Shown here: positions 12,929 through 26,271 of the stretch, in pieces
Position numbering within the stretch: position 1 is the stretch's first letter
Layout of the letters: each line of letters begins with the position of its first letter
Assembly (NCBI GenBank): GCA_013399115.1
Contig: VXAA01006093.1
Span: forward strand, 1,032,314-1,096,313
Reading direction: 5' to 3'
DNA length: 64,000 bases
Origin: Anseranas semipalmata
Taxonomy: Eukaryota; Chordata; Aves; Anseriformes; Anseranatidae
Program-made: the position numbers and the translations under genes
Notes under the pieces: generated by a model
Told to the model about the DNA's origin: nothing
Seen by the model: the letters and a program-made list of their open reading frames with translations, nothing else
The model's database searches: none

Positions 12929-12980
12929 AAATATATATATTATATGAAATATAATACATTTTATATATTATATATATATT
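12929..12980. repeat. AT-dinucleotide-rich tract
   Basis: About 50 bases consist almost wholly of TA steps with a few interruptions (GAA and C). It is a degenerate AT microsatellite with easy-melting, cruciform-prone character. Confidence 0.85.
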
Positions 12981-15900
12981 GCTTAGATGAGGCCTAATCT
13001 CGATGTTTCAGAGAAAATTTGAAAAAGACATTCTACAGAGAGGCATGACAGTCACATGACAGGTGTTTTTTGTATTTTCAGTTTTAGAGACAAGGACACT
13101 GCCATTGCAAGAGTGTCAGACAAACTCAATCTCAGTTTGAGCTGCTATACTGAGGTTTAGCCACAATTTTGTAGCTTTGCTGCAGTCTTCAGTTCCTTCT
13201 CTGTGAAGGTGCAACCTTTCATATCTCACACAGGTGTCTGAAGGCATGCTATGTCATCACTGTTTGGACCAACAGTTCATTCAATGTTGATTTTCCCAGC
13301 TTTCAGTAAGGTACAATAATATATGCCCTAAAATAAGCCAAGTGATCCAACCTGCTTTGAATGAGGTAGGTAAACAATATTTTCTTATCAGTCCATGCTA
13401 GATAAAGAACAGATTTGTTTGCCATTTAAAACTATTGGATGCCTATGATAAACTAATGGCTGGCTGTGAACACTCTTCATGAAGATGTTCAAATATTGTC
13501 ATAGGCGATAAAACTTTTAGATGGCTGTACAGCTGAGCTGTGTTAAAAAAACAGCCGACCTTAAAATAATACTTTTTAATAATCTCTTCATCTAATCTCC
13601 ATTTCCCCCCCATCAGTCTAAATACTTGCATATTACAAAGAATGGTTTAAGCATTAGGAATGTGTTTTGAAGCCAACTTTCTTGACTGTTTTCCATATTA
13701 GAAAAAGGTTAGACTTTTTTTTTTTGAAGGGTAAAACTTCAATGTATTATTTCTTCTCTTGGACAATGGGCATTCCTAGCAATGAAATGGAAGTCTTATC
13801 AAAACTCTATCCCCCAAATTATAACTTGTCTGGATAGTTCTGTCACTAACAGTTTCAGACATCCTGCCATCCTTCCTGCCATACATTTCAATACTTCATT
13901 AATACAAAACATCAACTGAACAAGCTTAAAATCTTTGCAGGGGGAGTGTGAAAGAGTCTGTCATGTCTTCCCGCAGGACATTCAAGTCAACTGGTCATTT
14001 CTGAAAGTCAAAGAAGGCTTGCTCTCATTGCTACTTTTCTTCCCCAACCAACTGCTTTTCTATTTTCATTTAATGATCAAGACAGCAGTGCTTTCACTGG
14101 TAAACGGATAGCATGATAAGGGATGAATTCCAGAACAGGGAAATGTTTTCAAGGAGTGATAGGCTGAAATGTGGGGTCTGTGCTGGTAAAGGCAGTACAG
14201 CCCCAGTGGGATGCCCAGTGCTTCAACAGAGTTGCATTGGCATGCAGACAGTGCAACAGCACCATACAGTTGCCCTCTGGTTCCTTTTCAGCTTGATTCA
14301 TCATGAATCAAAACATCCAGCACATCTAAAAACTTTCTCTAAGTCTACAAAAGGAAGTTCAAAAATTAATACAGTTTTGTAGAAGGTCAAGGGTGTTTCC
14401 CCATGCAACTTTGGAACAGATTAAAGAGTACCGTAAGATAACCACAGCACTCAGCTTAGACATCATGACATAAAATAAGAGGTATATGTTTTAAAACTTG
14501 CACATATTTCCTGAATGCTCCTGAAGTACAGTTACAATCGCAAGAATAAACACAGCCAGAATGGTGATTAAGTGTTACTTCTGAATTTTATATTTTCTGT
14601 GATCATTTGGAAAAAAGCATCCATGAAAAAAGGTTTTTCCCCTTTAGTTTGCATAACAATCAGTTTGTACCTTATCTCACATGATTAGAATAAAATTTGT
14701 TTGTGTTATTTTAAAACAATGGTCTTGCATATCAAATGTATACCAAATACTTGCAAAAATCATCAGTATAACAGAAGCTTTGCTTTCAAATCCTGCAGGC
14801 TGGATGTGGAAGCTGAAGACATCTGATGCTCCTGTTTGTAAGAATTTCTATACAGGATTACCTAGGAGCTAACTCAGACAGCCTCAGCGTTTCTAAGATC
14901 CACTCAACAACTTTGTTAAGATCCTATCTGTCTGATGTCCCAAGGCAGTCTGGCATTCTGCTGGTTACCAGAAATTTCTTTTGCAGAATAGAGGAAAAAA
15001 GCCTACACCATGACATACAGAGAAGCAAATGGAAGTGAGTGCTCACAGGACCCACGACAGGAATTAAAATGCTCTATGTTGCTCTGTTTACAACAAGGAA
15101 TGAGTCTAGAAGTCAGCAAGAAGCCCTTCTTTTTGCTTATTTGCTCCTTCTCACCAAAATGAATGATTTCTGAGTATCTAAATTGGTCTGAAGAAAGAAG
15201 ATATTTATAATACATGAGCTGTTGATAATAAAACAGGCTCATTGAAGAATTAAATATCTAAGTCACAAATGCAATGCAACTCTGACATATACAGTCTCCC
15301 ATACTGACATCCACAGTGACTTCATCAGTACCATGCCAGGTCAGATAAGCCAGGTTCCTGCTGCCCCCTGTTTATTTAGATGTCTTCCCCCTGTTTTACT
15401 GTACTGGTAAGTACCTTCGTAAGTCCCCTAGTCATACACAGATTATCTTAGCAGTAAATTACCTTCAGTTATTTTAGAAGATCCATTTTTTTTTTTCTTA
15501 TAGATAAGAATATATAGGTTTAATAAAGTAACCTGTTATAGAAACACAAATCAAGATTCTGCCAAACAGCTGCAAGATCAAAATCTAGCCATTGTAATTT
15601 CAGTTCACATTACTCTTTCCTATTATATCTACCAGCATTATGCTTCCTTGAATTTGTGCAGGAGGTCATGAGGAAAAGCTTTGTCGTTCCACCCAAAAGT
15701 TGTTTAACTCTTAGTGAAGGAAAATAAACTATTCCAAAAGAAATGTAGGACTGTTGATCAGCTACAGTTCATGAATTTGCAGAATAACTGAGAAATCTGG
15801 AATGCTCTAACTAGGCTGACTTCTCCAAATTTTCCCGTACTTTCTGTATCACCCACAAGATGTATACGAAGTTGTATCAGACCAGTGTCCATTTTCCAAA

Positions 15901-18900
15901 CTGGACTATTAACACTAACACACCAAATATCATAAACTCAGGAACTATAACACTCTGCAAACACAGTAGCTTCAAAGATGTGATATTCTGCTCTAAATTT
16001 TTAATATGGAAATGCTTCACCAAGAAATAATTGGCCAATTTAAATGTGTGAGCTTCCAAATTAAACTCTTCTTCAAACAGGTTAAGGTACTTGTTAAAGA
16101 AATGTAGGAAGAAAGATAGAATTGCTTTGCTTTGTTAATTCTTTGCAGAAAATTGTTTTGAGGAGGACACATTCAGGTATTTTACAGTTGAATGTATTGA
16201 GCACCACAGCAGGACTCAAAAGATCGACACTATATTCCTGTCTTACTAGGAAATCTTGCCACATAGACTTCCATATCTATGATTTAGATCCCCTGCAGAT
16301 GGTTGTTTTCATAAAGGGCTTTGCAATTTACTCACAGAAAGATATCAAGGAGTTGTTATTATTCCTACTACATAGTTAGTGATTTTAAGGCTAATACTTC
16401 AGTTTGTGTGTCAAAGTTCTCACTGATCTCAGCAGAAGTAAGATCAAGACTTCTGACAGCAATTTTGGGAAGTTTAAGATTTTTCTGACACTGAGCTAAA
16501 AGTTTCCAGGAGTTTTGAGGTAGGCCAGGTTGATATTTGTCAATGGGTCTTTTTACATGAGTTGTAAGATTGAGGCTGTTTGTTTTTTAAACTTTTGCTC
16601 TGTCTGTAGAAGATGGACAGATTCACAGATTTTTGATTTCTACCAATCCAGTGTCCCCCAGCTATAGGGGTAACAACTACTTTAACTACTGCCCTTTATC
16701 TTTAGCTTTCTGAAAACTATTACATATGTCATCTGCCAAGTAACCCAAATTTACTTTTAAAGTGTATCAAGTGATTTCAGAAAGTTTCAGAGTATTTCAG
16801 AAACAGGCAGTAGTGATTTATTTTAGCTGTTCCTTTACATGCTCTTCAATTCAGGCTTTATTCTGCCATTCAATAATTGATTGCAAGACCTGTTGTATGA
16901 ACTGTGACTTGTTCTATACTGCAAAAAAAAAAGGTATTACATTACTCAAATTTGATCCTGTATTTGCATTATATTCTAATAGAAATCCTGGCTCATTTGG
17001 AAAGGATGACTTTCTGAGAGCCACCAGTTTTCTTCTGTGGTATGGCAGTTAGTCCCTTTTGATCCTCAGTCACAAAAACTGCAACTTCCCAAGAAATAAA
17101 GCAAATTTATAAATTATTTCAGTTTGCATTAGTCAAGCAGTAGAAGAACAAAGCAAAGATGCAGGTGGAAAATATCTGAAAAAATAACATACTACGCTAA
17201 AATTAAGCAAACTTTGGAGCTGTGTATGTGCTAGGATATACATATATCTTCTGGCATTTATCTCTAGCACTACAGATTAGCTGAAGTTGTTAAAGCACTT
17301 TGAAATGTCAACAACAGCCAATTTAATTAATAAGACATAGGTGAGAAATGCAGGGTGAGGAAGAGAAATCATTCAAACATTCTGCTACTGTCTGCTACAG
17401 CTCTCCCTGCTCATGACCCATATATCTTTAAAATGCCTTGTTTAAATATCTTCAAATTTATTTAAAAAAAAAGTTGTCAGCTGGCCACAGACCACACATT
17501 CCAGAACTGAAGTAGAAAGGAATGTGAATGGGTGGGTGGGGGAGAGGAAGGAAATCAGATTTAGTATTGAAAACAAGACTAAGCTGAGAAGCAGCTGATG
17601 TGAACTCAAGCAGTTGCAGCATGCGATACCAATACTATTTTTGTTCATAGTACCTTGTATTCAGGAAAAAAAAAAATTGTGGTTAGCCATTTACTCTTTT
17701 ACTTTGAAAGTTTTATTTAACTTAATCACTGTAACACCATTTATAAGATACCAAAGACAGGAACTAAATTCAAATAAGCTGCAGGCCACAAAGACAGTTA
17801 ATATTTCTTTGTTCAGAATGAGTTAATATCTCAGGAGATACTGATAAATGAATTCACTTAACTAAAGGCTAAGCAAGTATAGGCTCCCAAAGGCAATGAG
17901 AATCATAAAAGATTATGAAATAAACCAGTCAATTTGAAGATGGAGACCAAAGGTTTGTGCTATTGCCAATGTAAAACTATTCCAAGGATTTTTGCATTTG
18001 GTATGTCAGAAAAGTTAGGGTGCCTAACTGAGCTACATTTACTATTACTTTTGCTTTGGGAGAAGAAAGGGAAGAGGTCAGGAAGGAGATTTTAGTCTTA
18101 TCAGTATTTAGTCAAGAAATACTCTCATGTATTTTCAGGAAAATCTTTGGATTACAGGGACATAAAAATGCTTCTCTCTTTCTACTATTGCATCTGAGAG
18201 TCCCAGTCAGCCTGTTCTCTGTTCCTGGAAGGATCTCAGTGGCAAGACCCCAACTGGTCTGTAGTGGAGCCAGAGAAAGCCCCAGGGAAAGAACTAGAAA
18301 GGTCTGCAAGAAGCAACTGGGGCAAAAAAAAAAAATATATTAAAAAAAAATGGAGCCTGTCATTTTTATAGACATCAGAGATTAAATTGCTACTGTTTGT
18401 CAAATTTCTGTGTTGGTTCAGCTGGTTCTGGGTGCTCTTACAGTAGCAACACACATCACTGTACTGGGGGATTTTACACATTTCACTGTGGGAACGAAAA
18501 CAGGACAGAGTGGGCCGGACTTCTTGTGATGCATAGGTCTAGTTAAACTACTTTAAGGAGGAAAAGATGGAAGTATCTTTGATAAAGTCAGACGGCAGAG
18601 CAGCCCTCTGTCCCTGAGGGAGGGAAGCTCTTGTTGAGGTGAGGAACACCACTGCTGATCATGTCAGTTGCTGAGTTGGCTCTGCCATGGACATACTTCT
18701 CCCTGCTACTCAGCTGGCCAAGATCTTCCAAAAAGCCAGCCCTTTGATATGTCGTCAAAGAAAAACCATAATTTGATTGTCATTGTCATTAGTTGTATGA
18801 ACTGGATTTGTATCCTAGTAAGTGACTCTTCCACTGGCTAAACAACAGGCTTCTGGAGGGAAGATGGCCATACCAATTTATCCCTGAAATTTTAGTTCTG

Positions 18901-20652
18901 ATGAAAGGCTTGTCCTAACTACTGTGAATCTGAGTTTTCCATATCAACATTCCTCACCATCCTTTTTGTACACCTCTCTTCAGAAACCTTTATAATAATA
19001 ACAGCTTTATATTAGGACTTTCTAAAACACTTCAGAAATGCGACAGTTAATGCAAGGGGCAGTTCTTGTTTGTTTTTTCTGGCCCTGTTTCTTGTTAAGG
19101 AAAAAGTTATCAACAAGGTTCGAATTTGGAGCAGGTTTACGTGAGCATCACCACATTCATTGTCTTAAGTTACAAAATATGGCTTTTGATGATTTTACTC
19201 CCTCCTTGCCCCAAATTTCTGACCGAAATATTTCTGAAAAAGGTTTCTAGAGGAGCCCAAGCTTCCCTAATTATGGAAGGAATAAACAACAAAAAACAAT
19301 GACCAAACAAAACCTCCAAAACCAATAAAGGAGAAGGAGTTCCTTTATTTAACTCTTCATCAATAGTTATAAAATGTTTCCTTCACACAGACCACCCCCA
19401 CTCCCTTGAATTTCTCTGAAGCTTTCTCCCATCAGTAAAGAGTCAAATGCAGTGTTTAACTGGCAATTATATTTAAACCTACATGTAACTTACATCCTGT
19501 GCCAAAAAAAGAGGTAAATCAAACATCAGACATTCAAGTCTCAGAGCTTACACTCTCAGACTGTAGGTACAACAGTAAGTGCACATTTCTACTTCTATGC
19601 ACTTCTTATCAAGTTTAGAATAAAAATCTGCATATAAGATAACAGAAAGTTAGTAACATCTAACAAAAACGATAAGAAACAAAATGATATGGAGGAAGCA
19701 GAAGAAGTGTTTTACTCACAAAATGTTTCAGTTTGCCACTATTTCCTGTATGCTGTTCTACTGTTTTCCTCAAAGACTGTTCAGAAAGGTTATTCCATCA
19801 GCCCCTCATAAAGGTATATTGAAAGATTTTCTTGAGTCATTTCTCGGGAATTTATTTTCTCCTACTAATAGATTTAACGTAAATATTATTAGATAATAGA
19901 ATGAATAAACAGGCAATAGAAGAAAAAAACAGGAAGCAAACTCACAGTTTCAGTTGTGTAACTCTGGCATCATTGCATACCATACCATCAATAGCCCAAG
20001 AACTTCCTTCAGCCTGGTTCTTTCCTAATAAAAGCTCCCTTCCCTGCCCCCCAATCAGTCTTCAGCCTAATGCACCTGAGATTAATTTCCTAAAATGACA
20101 AATACTTTACAGCTGTCCTGTATGGCACACAACTGTAACAGACTCATGCAATAAGATAGGAATGAGGTTAAATCAAGGTATCGTGGTTAACAGCAGAGGA
20201 ATATCAGGCTTTGCAGAGTGTAGGGAGATAATTATTTAAAACCTTGTTTTTATTGCAAGGGTGCAGTATTATGGTTGTGTGATGACTTGTCATCCCATGT
20301 GCTTTTATACTTTTTAATAGGAACCCTATGCATGCATACTCCTTATTCAACTGCTGAGTATGTTTCCATTCTTTTTGAAGATAAACTTGCCCTTTGTTTA
20401 AGTAACTTTAAAATGGCTCTACTTCCTATCAAAGCTATAACAAATTTAATTGTAAAGTTATACAGCCTAAAACTACCTCTAATTGATTGGAGTACTAAAT
20501 TTTAGTTAGCTTAAAAGAAAACAAAATTAAAACTACCTGATTAGACCCGATATGTTTTGATGCTGAAATGTTTCTCAATCATTAAATCCAGGAAAAAAAG
20601 CTAAAATAAACACAGAAAATTATACATAATATATTATAAGGTATAACAGGAG

Positions 20653-20667
20653 AAAAAAAAAAAAAAA
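20653..20667. repeat. Poly-A tract (15)
   Basis: This homopolymer run lies in AT-rich intergenic DNA, with no associated element recognised. Confidence 0.9.
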
Positions 20668-21234
20668 CAGTAAAAAGAGTAGGTATTACATTTAAGTAGA
20701 TAAAATTTCAGAATTTCAAGATATTTCCTGAGCAAAACCCTTAAGGAAGCAGCACAATACAAGTAACTAAGAAGTCCTATGATTTTTCATTTAAAGGAGG
20801 ATCAGACATTATATTTCCAGCTACATCTTCAATTGTCCAATTTTATCATATGGTCCATGGGCCCAGTAGCTCTTAATTCATTAGTATCATAAATGATTAT
20901 TTGTTGTCTTCAGTCTTCCTATCACCTGCATTGTCAGACACATACGCCTTCTTGTAACTGAAACCAGTCTGCTTCCCATGTGGGCTGTGGGAATTCAAGT
21001 CTGAGAGTTTTCAAAGTAGTCCGAGGGATTTAATTTCAATAACCAATATGCATGTAAATCCCCTGGAGTGCTTTGAATAGTCTCAGCTCAAAATCCAAGC
21101 AGGCTGAATCTCAGGTGAATCCATTAATTACTTTGGTCTGTTTGCTTAAGAAAGACATTTGTTTTATTACAAATAAATACTTTCTCAACATTTTTGACCT
21201 GGGATTCCTTTTCATTTTAGTTGTGGTACTGGCA

Positions 21235-21283
21235 AGTGTGTGGGTTTGTGGTGTGTGTGTGTATGTCTGTGTCTGTGTGAGTG
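21235..21283. repeat. Imperfect TG microsatellite
   Basis: About 49 bases of TG repeat are broken by GG, TTT, TA and TC substitutions. It produces spurious open frames on both strands (V/C/G-rich on plus, T/Q/H-rich on minus), which I do not call as genes. Confidence 0.9.
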
Positions 21284-21724
21284 AATTAGTCAAAAGTTTC
21301 ATAACGTTAAACTTGAAACTAATTTAGATTGAAACTATGATTTTCTGCAATGGTTACTAAAACTGTATATATAGACATAATATAGACAAGGTTAAAAGAT
21401 GGTGCTGTAGGTTCAGCTGTTATCTTAGCTGTGATCATTTCTTCTGCTCAAGAAATGCAAGCAAATGTCACCATTTTCTCCCTAAAGTGAATGCAATTGC
21501 TGTGGAGATTGCTGTTTGGTACGCCGCATATCTCTTCTGTAATCTGTACATTAAATCAAAATCTAAAAAGTGTTACATAAAATTTTTCCAGTAGCGACTG
21601 AATGCATATTAGATGCTGTTAAATGTCAGTTGGCAATATAATGTGCATTCTACTGCATGAGTGATCACCGGAGGCAATGTCTTTCACCAACAATCTAAAA
21701 ATGGTTGTGGTGATAAGATAAAGC

Positions 21725-21748
21725 TAATACTTACACGTGTAAGTATTA
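21725..21748. repeat. Perfect 24-bp palindrome with CACGTG core
   Basis: The two 12-base arms are exactly complementary with no spacer, and the centre is the canonical E-box CACGTG (21734-21739). Symmetry stops outside 21725 and 21748 (C on the left, A on the right). E-boxes of this type bind bHLH dimers such as USF, MYC/MAX or CLOCK/BMAL1. Binding here is only an inference, and the arm symmetry is much longer than any bHLH site requires. Confidence 0.95.
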
Positions 21749-22150
21749 ACGTCTGGAGCCCCCTTTTATTTACACATGGAAACAAATGGTCTCAGAGTAT
21801 GTGGATATTTCAGAAAAGCAAGTCTGAGGGCAGAGGAAGCCCTTTTCCAGTCCTTGCAATGAGATTGGGTATGTTCACATTAAGAAATGACCCTACAACG
21901 CATGCCAGTGAAATCACTTTTATTTTTTTAATACAGTGAAAAGGAGGTACATATCTTTCAGCCTATAGACATTTTTTGTAGTATGTTCTGACTGCAGACA
22001 GAGATTAGAATGGATTAGTTATCTAAGGTCTATGGAAAATGAAATGTCCATTAAAGTGTGAGTTAAGTACCACAGAGGTTCAGAGAGCATGTAATTGTAA
22101 TGACTCACAGCTATTGCTTGTGGTAACTCCACAGTGCCATTAGATGGATG

Positions 22151-22166
22151 AAAAAAAAAAAAAAAA
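22151..22166. repeat. Poly-A tract (16)
   Basis: This homopolymer run lies in intergenic DNA. Confidence 0.9.
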
Positions 22167-22296
22167 GTTGACAATTTTATGGCATGTATTCAGAGGATGA
22201 AATTGCATATGTTCAGGTTGCTGATATTATTACCATAACTATCACCTTAGGACTGAGTGGGAATAACTACATCATGCTAAGCATTTTGCAAAAACA

Positions 22297-22314
22297 ACAA
22301 ACAAACAAACAAAA
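22297..22314. repeat. Short AAAC repeat
   Basis: About four AAAC units lie within A-rich DNA. Similar short tracts occur at 43025-43046 and, as the TTTG complement, at 34024-34047. Confidence 0.85.
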
Positions 22315-25140
22315 TCTTTACCCAAATTGCAGCAGTCTTAAGCAGAAGAAAAGAGACAAACAAAAAAGTTAAAGGTAACAAAGCAGAAGGACATGCAAGG
22401 ATGACAAGACAACACAGCATTATAAGGTAGTGGTTTCAAGACACCACCAGCACAACTATTTTCAAGTATCCATTTTTTTTTTAGGCCAAGCAGTAAATGA
22501 TTTGTCACCTACAGTATTTTTAGTAGAAACTGAGATTCATATGCCTCTCATGAGACCTCCAGAACAAGTCAAAAGTTCTTGTCACCAGTGTTTAAGGTTA
22601 TCCTGAGGACAATCAAGGGAACAAAGATCCTGTTTCATGAGAACAGATTGGAAGGTTCAGCTCTTTGTTTGTTTTGCCTAATAAAATGGGGGGATAGCAT
22701 TGCTGTCTATAAATACAACAATAATCATGCTATAATAATCATGGGTAAGCACTAGAACAGGGGAGGGTTTTACAGTATCAGACACTGCTGGTATAGGAAT
22801 ACATAGTTGCAGTGTCAATGGGCAGTCTGTAGCCATGAGTGAAGAGAAATTTTGGAACAGCTTCCCAAAAGAATATTAGCTGAAGCCCAGACTAACTATT
22901 TTTAGGATTGCATTCAATCCATTTTATATAACATGCCTTCTCTAGCAGTGTGGTTGCCTGTATTTAATAACCCAAGGAAAAGTGCATTCTCTGTACTTTC
23001 TGTGGTTTGATTATTGGCCCAAATGTTAGTTGGCTGAAATTGGGTGAAATGAATTCCCTACTCCCTTCTTTATATATACACAATTTTATCATCATATCAA
23101 CTGTAGGAAAACTATACTGTAATTGGACAAGGGTAGGCATCAGCCACTCAAATCAGTGGGGCTCCATGGGATGTAAATATCTGCTTACATGGATTAAAGT
23201 GTCATGCAGGATTACAGATTACAGTCTCTGACATGTTTAAAGGGGAAAAAAAAAAGCTTACAATATATCCTGCACTTCCATGGAGTTAGTGAGGTTAATG
23301 TTAGGCTTCCACAGACAGTAATTCATCATTTTTCCACGTGAACGAATGGGTTGCATATGATTAATGAAATCTACAGATGACCTGTGATGCATGTTACATA
23401 ATACAAAGTCTGGTACATTCCCAGTGATTGGCAAAATCAATCATTGTACTTATGCTTCATTACAGCTAATAGTTTTATAGCCACCTTGAAAAATTTATGA
23501 AGTGGTGAGAGACAACTTTTCAGCTTAGTAGAACACTTTAATAATTAAAGAATAAATATTTAGCCATGCTCTTCAAACTGTAATGTTTATCTTTTAGTCC
23601 ATTTATTTGCATGCTGTTTCTGCCATATAATTTGTGTATCCCAGGTTTTGCACTTTCTCCTAACTTTCTGGGAGATTATAAACCAGGAATAAGAGTGACA
23701 TTTCAGGAAGTACACTGTACACCTTAACCATGAAAAAGTTATTTTTCAACATATTCTAAAAAAAAAATCCTGTCACTTAAATTATTTTTTTGAGCTTTTT
23801 GATCTGCTTAATATGTTACTTTCTGATTATATGAATAACAGTAGGTATCTAACAAACAAAGAAGAAATGTAAAATGTAGTAGATATTTCTTCACAAGTTT
23901 CCAGCAGTACAGAGGCAATCTATTACCTTCTAATCACTTGAAATGTGATTTTCACTAAAATCCATAATTATTCCATGAATATATTCATGACTGAGATTGA
24001 AAAAAAACTACTTTTTTTTTTTTTTTAGCTATGAAAGACAATTAAGATCAAAATAAATTATTTGCATCCAGGAGGTTTTTATGGTTTAGTTTTTGTGTGT
24101 GTGTGTTTTAAGACCGTCTTTTATTAATGCCCAGACACAGGAAACTCAGACAGTAAATTTCTAGTTTAGATGCTTCACTAACCAAGAACCCTTGCTCATT
24201 TATACTGAAGCAACAGTCTTGCTTGTGACTGTAGGAGAAAAAGAACAGGGGGGGGAAGAAAAAACTACATGGAGTGGAAGAGGATATTTTGAAGAAAAGA
24301 CCAGATGAATCATTGGTGTTGTTCACCGGTTAATGTTCATTTCTGCAATGGAGGTTGGCTCCCTACATCAGTCACTGACTTAAATGGTTTCATTAGTTTG
24401 ACATTTATGACACTACAGCATTCAAAAGGCATGTTTTGATGATGAACTCTCAACTCCACATAATCACAATGACCCAAATGGCATCAGAGTTGACAGCTTA
24501 TCCCTCCGTCTCATGTGTTACAAGGCCTCTGTGAGTGGATTTTCAAGTTGATAAACATAACTGTCGCTTACGATTACCTATTTTTCCTTATTTTACTGTT
24601 TATTTATGTCTGAAATTTCTTGGTGCATTTCTCTACCAGATTGATTCAAATAATAAACAGATTGTGTTTTAGGTATCTAGGGCGTCCACAAAAACATTAT
24701 AAATGTTTATTTAGTACTGTTTTCCCCATCTTAAATTTCCCCCTAATGCTTGTTAGATATTGTTGAGATGTTTTGGGTCTATTCTGTTGCCAGTTATGAC
24801 TGAAAACATTCATTAAGTCCAGAAACTGTCCTTTAAATTAGACATTGAAAAATGCACCTTTGGAATACCTCTCTGCAGGTGCCTTTTTTGACAGATGTTA
24901 TTTCAGCATAGATTTTTGTCAATCATTTTTTCATTTAGATGTATACTTTTTAAACTGAAGTTCAGAAGAGGGAAGTTTGTTTGAGAGAGAGCACGATAGG
25001 TTCAATAGCTTGAGCAATAGGTTTTGTATGAACTCAGCACAAAATGGAGGCTTTGTCTCTCTGAATTTTTGGCTTAAAAGAATTAGCGTATCACTAACAG
25101 ACTTACTGCATGAGTACAATAAACCACAAAGAATCCCTCA

Positions 25141-25160
25141 AAAATAAATAAATAAATACA
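25141..25160. repeat. Short AAAT repeat
   Basis: About four AAAT tetranucleotide units lie in an A-rich stretch. Confidence 0.8.
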
Positions 25161-25786
25161 TAAAAATAAAAAGCCTTGGCTTTTAAGTTTATGTTACCTC
25201 AATGTTTTTCACAAAGAAGCCAAATTTTCTTCTACATTTCTCTTATGTACCTCTTTGCTTAAACCCTTTCAACTGATTGACATGTGTGTGACATCTGGTA
25301 TAGCACCGTAGCAGTCAGAGACAGCATCTCCTCACCAGTTCTCCAGCTGAATGTAAAGAAGTTGAATGTAGTTGAATGTAATGGGGAGAAAAAAAATAAA
25401 AAGGTAAGAGTTAAATAATGTGTGAAGAACCAGTCCTTGAAAGATTTCTGAAACGATACTATAACAATATTGTTAAGGAATATGTGGCATAATTGGTGGG
25501 TAATAGTTTCTTACCCCCCTCTGACTTATACAGTTTATTAGTTTAATGCTGTGATTTGCTGACATTTTTAAAAAAACTCAATGAGAAACTTCCATGAAAA
25601 TTCTCACCATTAGCAAGTGAGAGGCATCAGAAGCCACTTGTGGGCTTCACATCAGGGCTTCACCCCTGATAAACAACCTGCAACCAGCTCCTAGAGCCAC
25701 TTCCAAAAATGTTTGCAGTAATGTCTACAGTGAACCATGTAACAACAGAGAAAAGATATGTTGAGGACTAACACTGGTCTATTGAG

Positions 25787-25826
25787 AAAAAAAAAAAAAN
25801 NNNNNNNNNNNNNNNNNNNAAAAAAA
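25787..25826. other. Assembly gap inside a poly-A tract
   Basis: Thirteen A bases (25787-25799) are followed by 20 Ns (25800-25819) and seven more A bases (25820-25826). The gap sits entirely in homopolymer, so it probably marks a read-through failure at a long A tract whose true length is unknown. The missing sequence could also be longer than the N run. Confidence 0.95.
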
Positions 25827-26080
25827 GTAAGCTCTCAAGAAAGAAATAGCTAGAGCACTTGACAGAGTGAGGAATTTACAGAATGGTTTTCTAACATAAT
25901 TTATCCACAACCCTTTTTGCATTACCAAAGAAGTAGCAGCTGGAAAATAAATTTAGGTGTTAATTACTGTCGGGAAGTCAAAGGACAGCACAGAGCATGG
26001 AATCAAAGAGTTCCTTAAACCTTAACTTCTCCCTGATAACCTGGAGGATCCTATTGGATACAGCGGAATTTTTCTTATAT

Positions 26081-26271
26081 TCACAGATTCACAGAATGGT
26101 TGAGCTTGGAAGGGACCTCTGGAGGTCATCTTGTCCAAGACCCCTCTCAATCAGGGCAACGTAGAGCAACATTGCCCAGTACCTTGCACAGGCAGCTTTT
26201 GGATATTGCCAAGGATGGAGACTCCACCACCTCTCTGGGCAACCTGTACCAGTGCTCAGCCACCTGCACAG
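26081..26271 (-). mobile_element. CR1 LINE 3'-end fragment
   Basis: This stretch begins with the CACAGATTCACAGAAT motif, which is the reverse complement of the ATTCTGTG-type octamers that end avian CR1 elements. The familiar bird CR1 sequence follows (GGAAGGGACCTCTGGAGGTC, then a later CTCTGGGCAACCTG segment). The element therefore lies on the minus strand and is truncated at its 5' end, where similarity stops after about 190 bases, as is usual for CR1 copies. No coding sequence remains in this part. Divergence from the consensus suggests a copy of moderate age. Confidence 0.92.

Larger units (their letters stand above)
7641..21234. other. Intergenic, no gene seen
   Basis: AT-rich sequence without recognisable exons. 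The longest frames (7972-8301, 16762-17052, 18056-18343) have no domain and no splice support. It contains a G/T-rich tract (11689-11727), an AT dinucleotide tract (12929-12980) and a poly-A run (20653-20667). A GC-richer segment near 10200-10600 was read for transposon or exon similarity and none was found. Confidence 0.6.
21284..26080. other. Intergenic, no gene seen
   Basis: AT-rich sequence holding the 24-bp palindrome (21725-21748), a poly-A run (22151-22166), an AAAC repeat (22297-22314), an AAAT repeat (25141-25160) and the assembly gap (25787-25826). No exon or transposon could be recognised. Confidence 0.6.

Noticed and set aside
15355..15400. GCCCCCTG words considered as a CTCF site
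   Set aside because: Only the short core matches and the flanking consensus positions do not.
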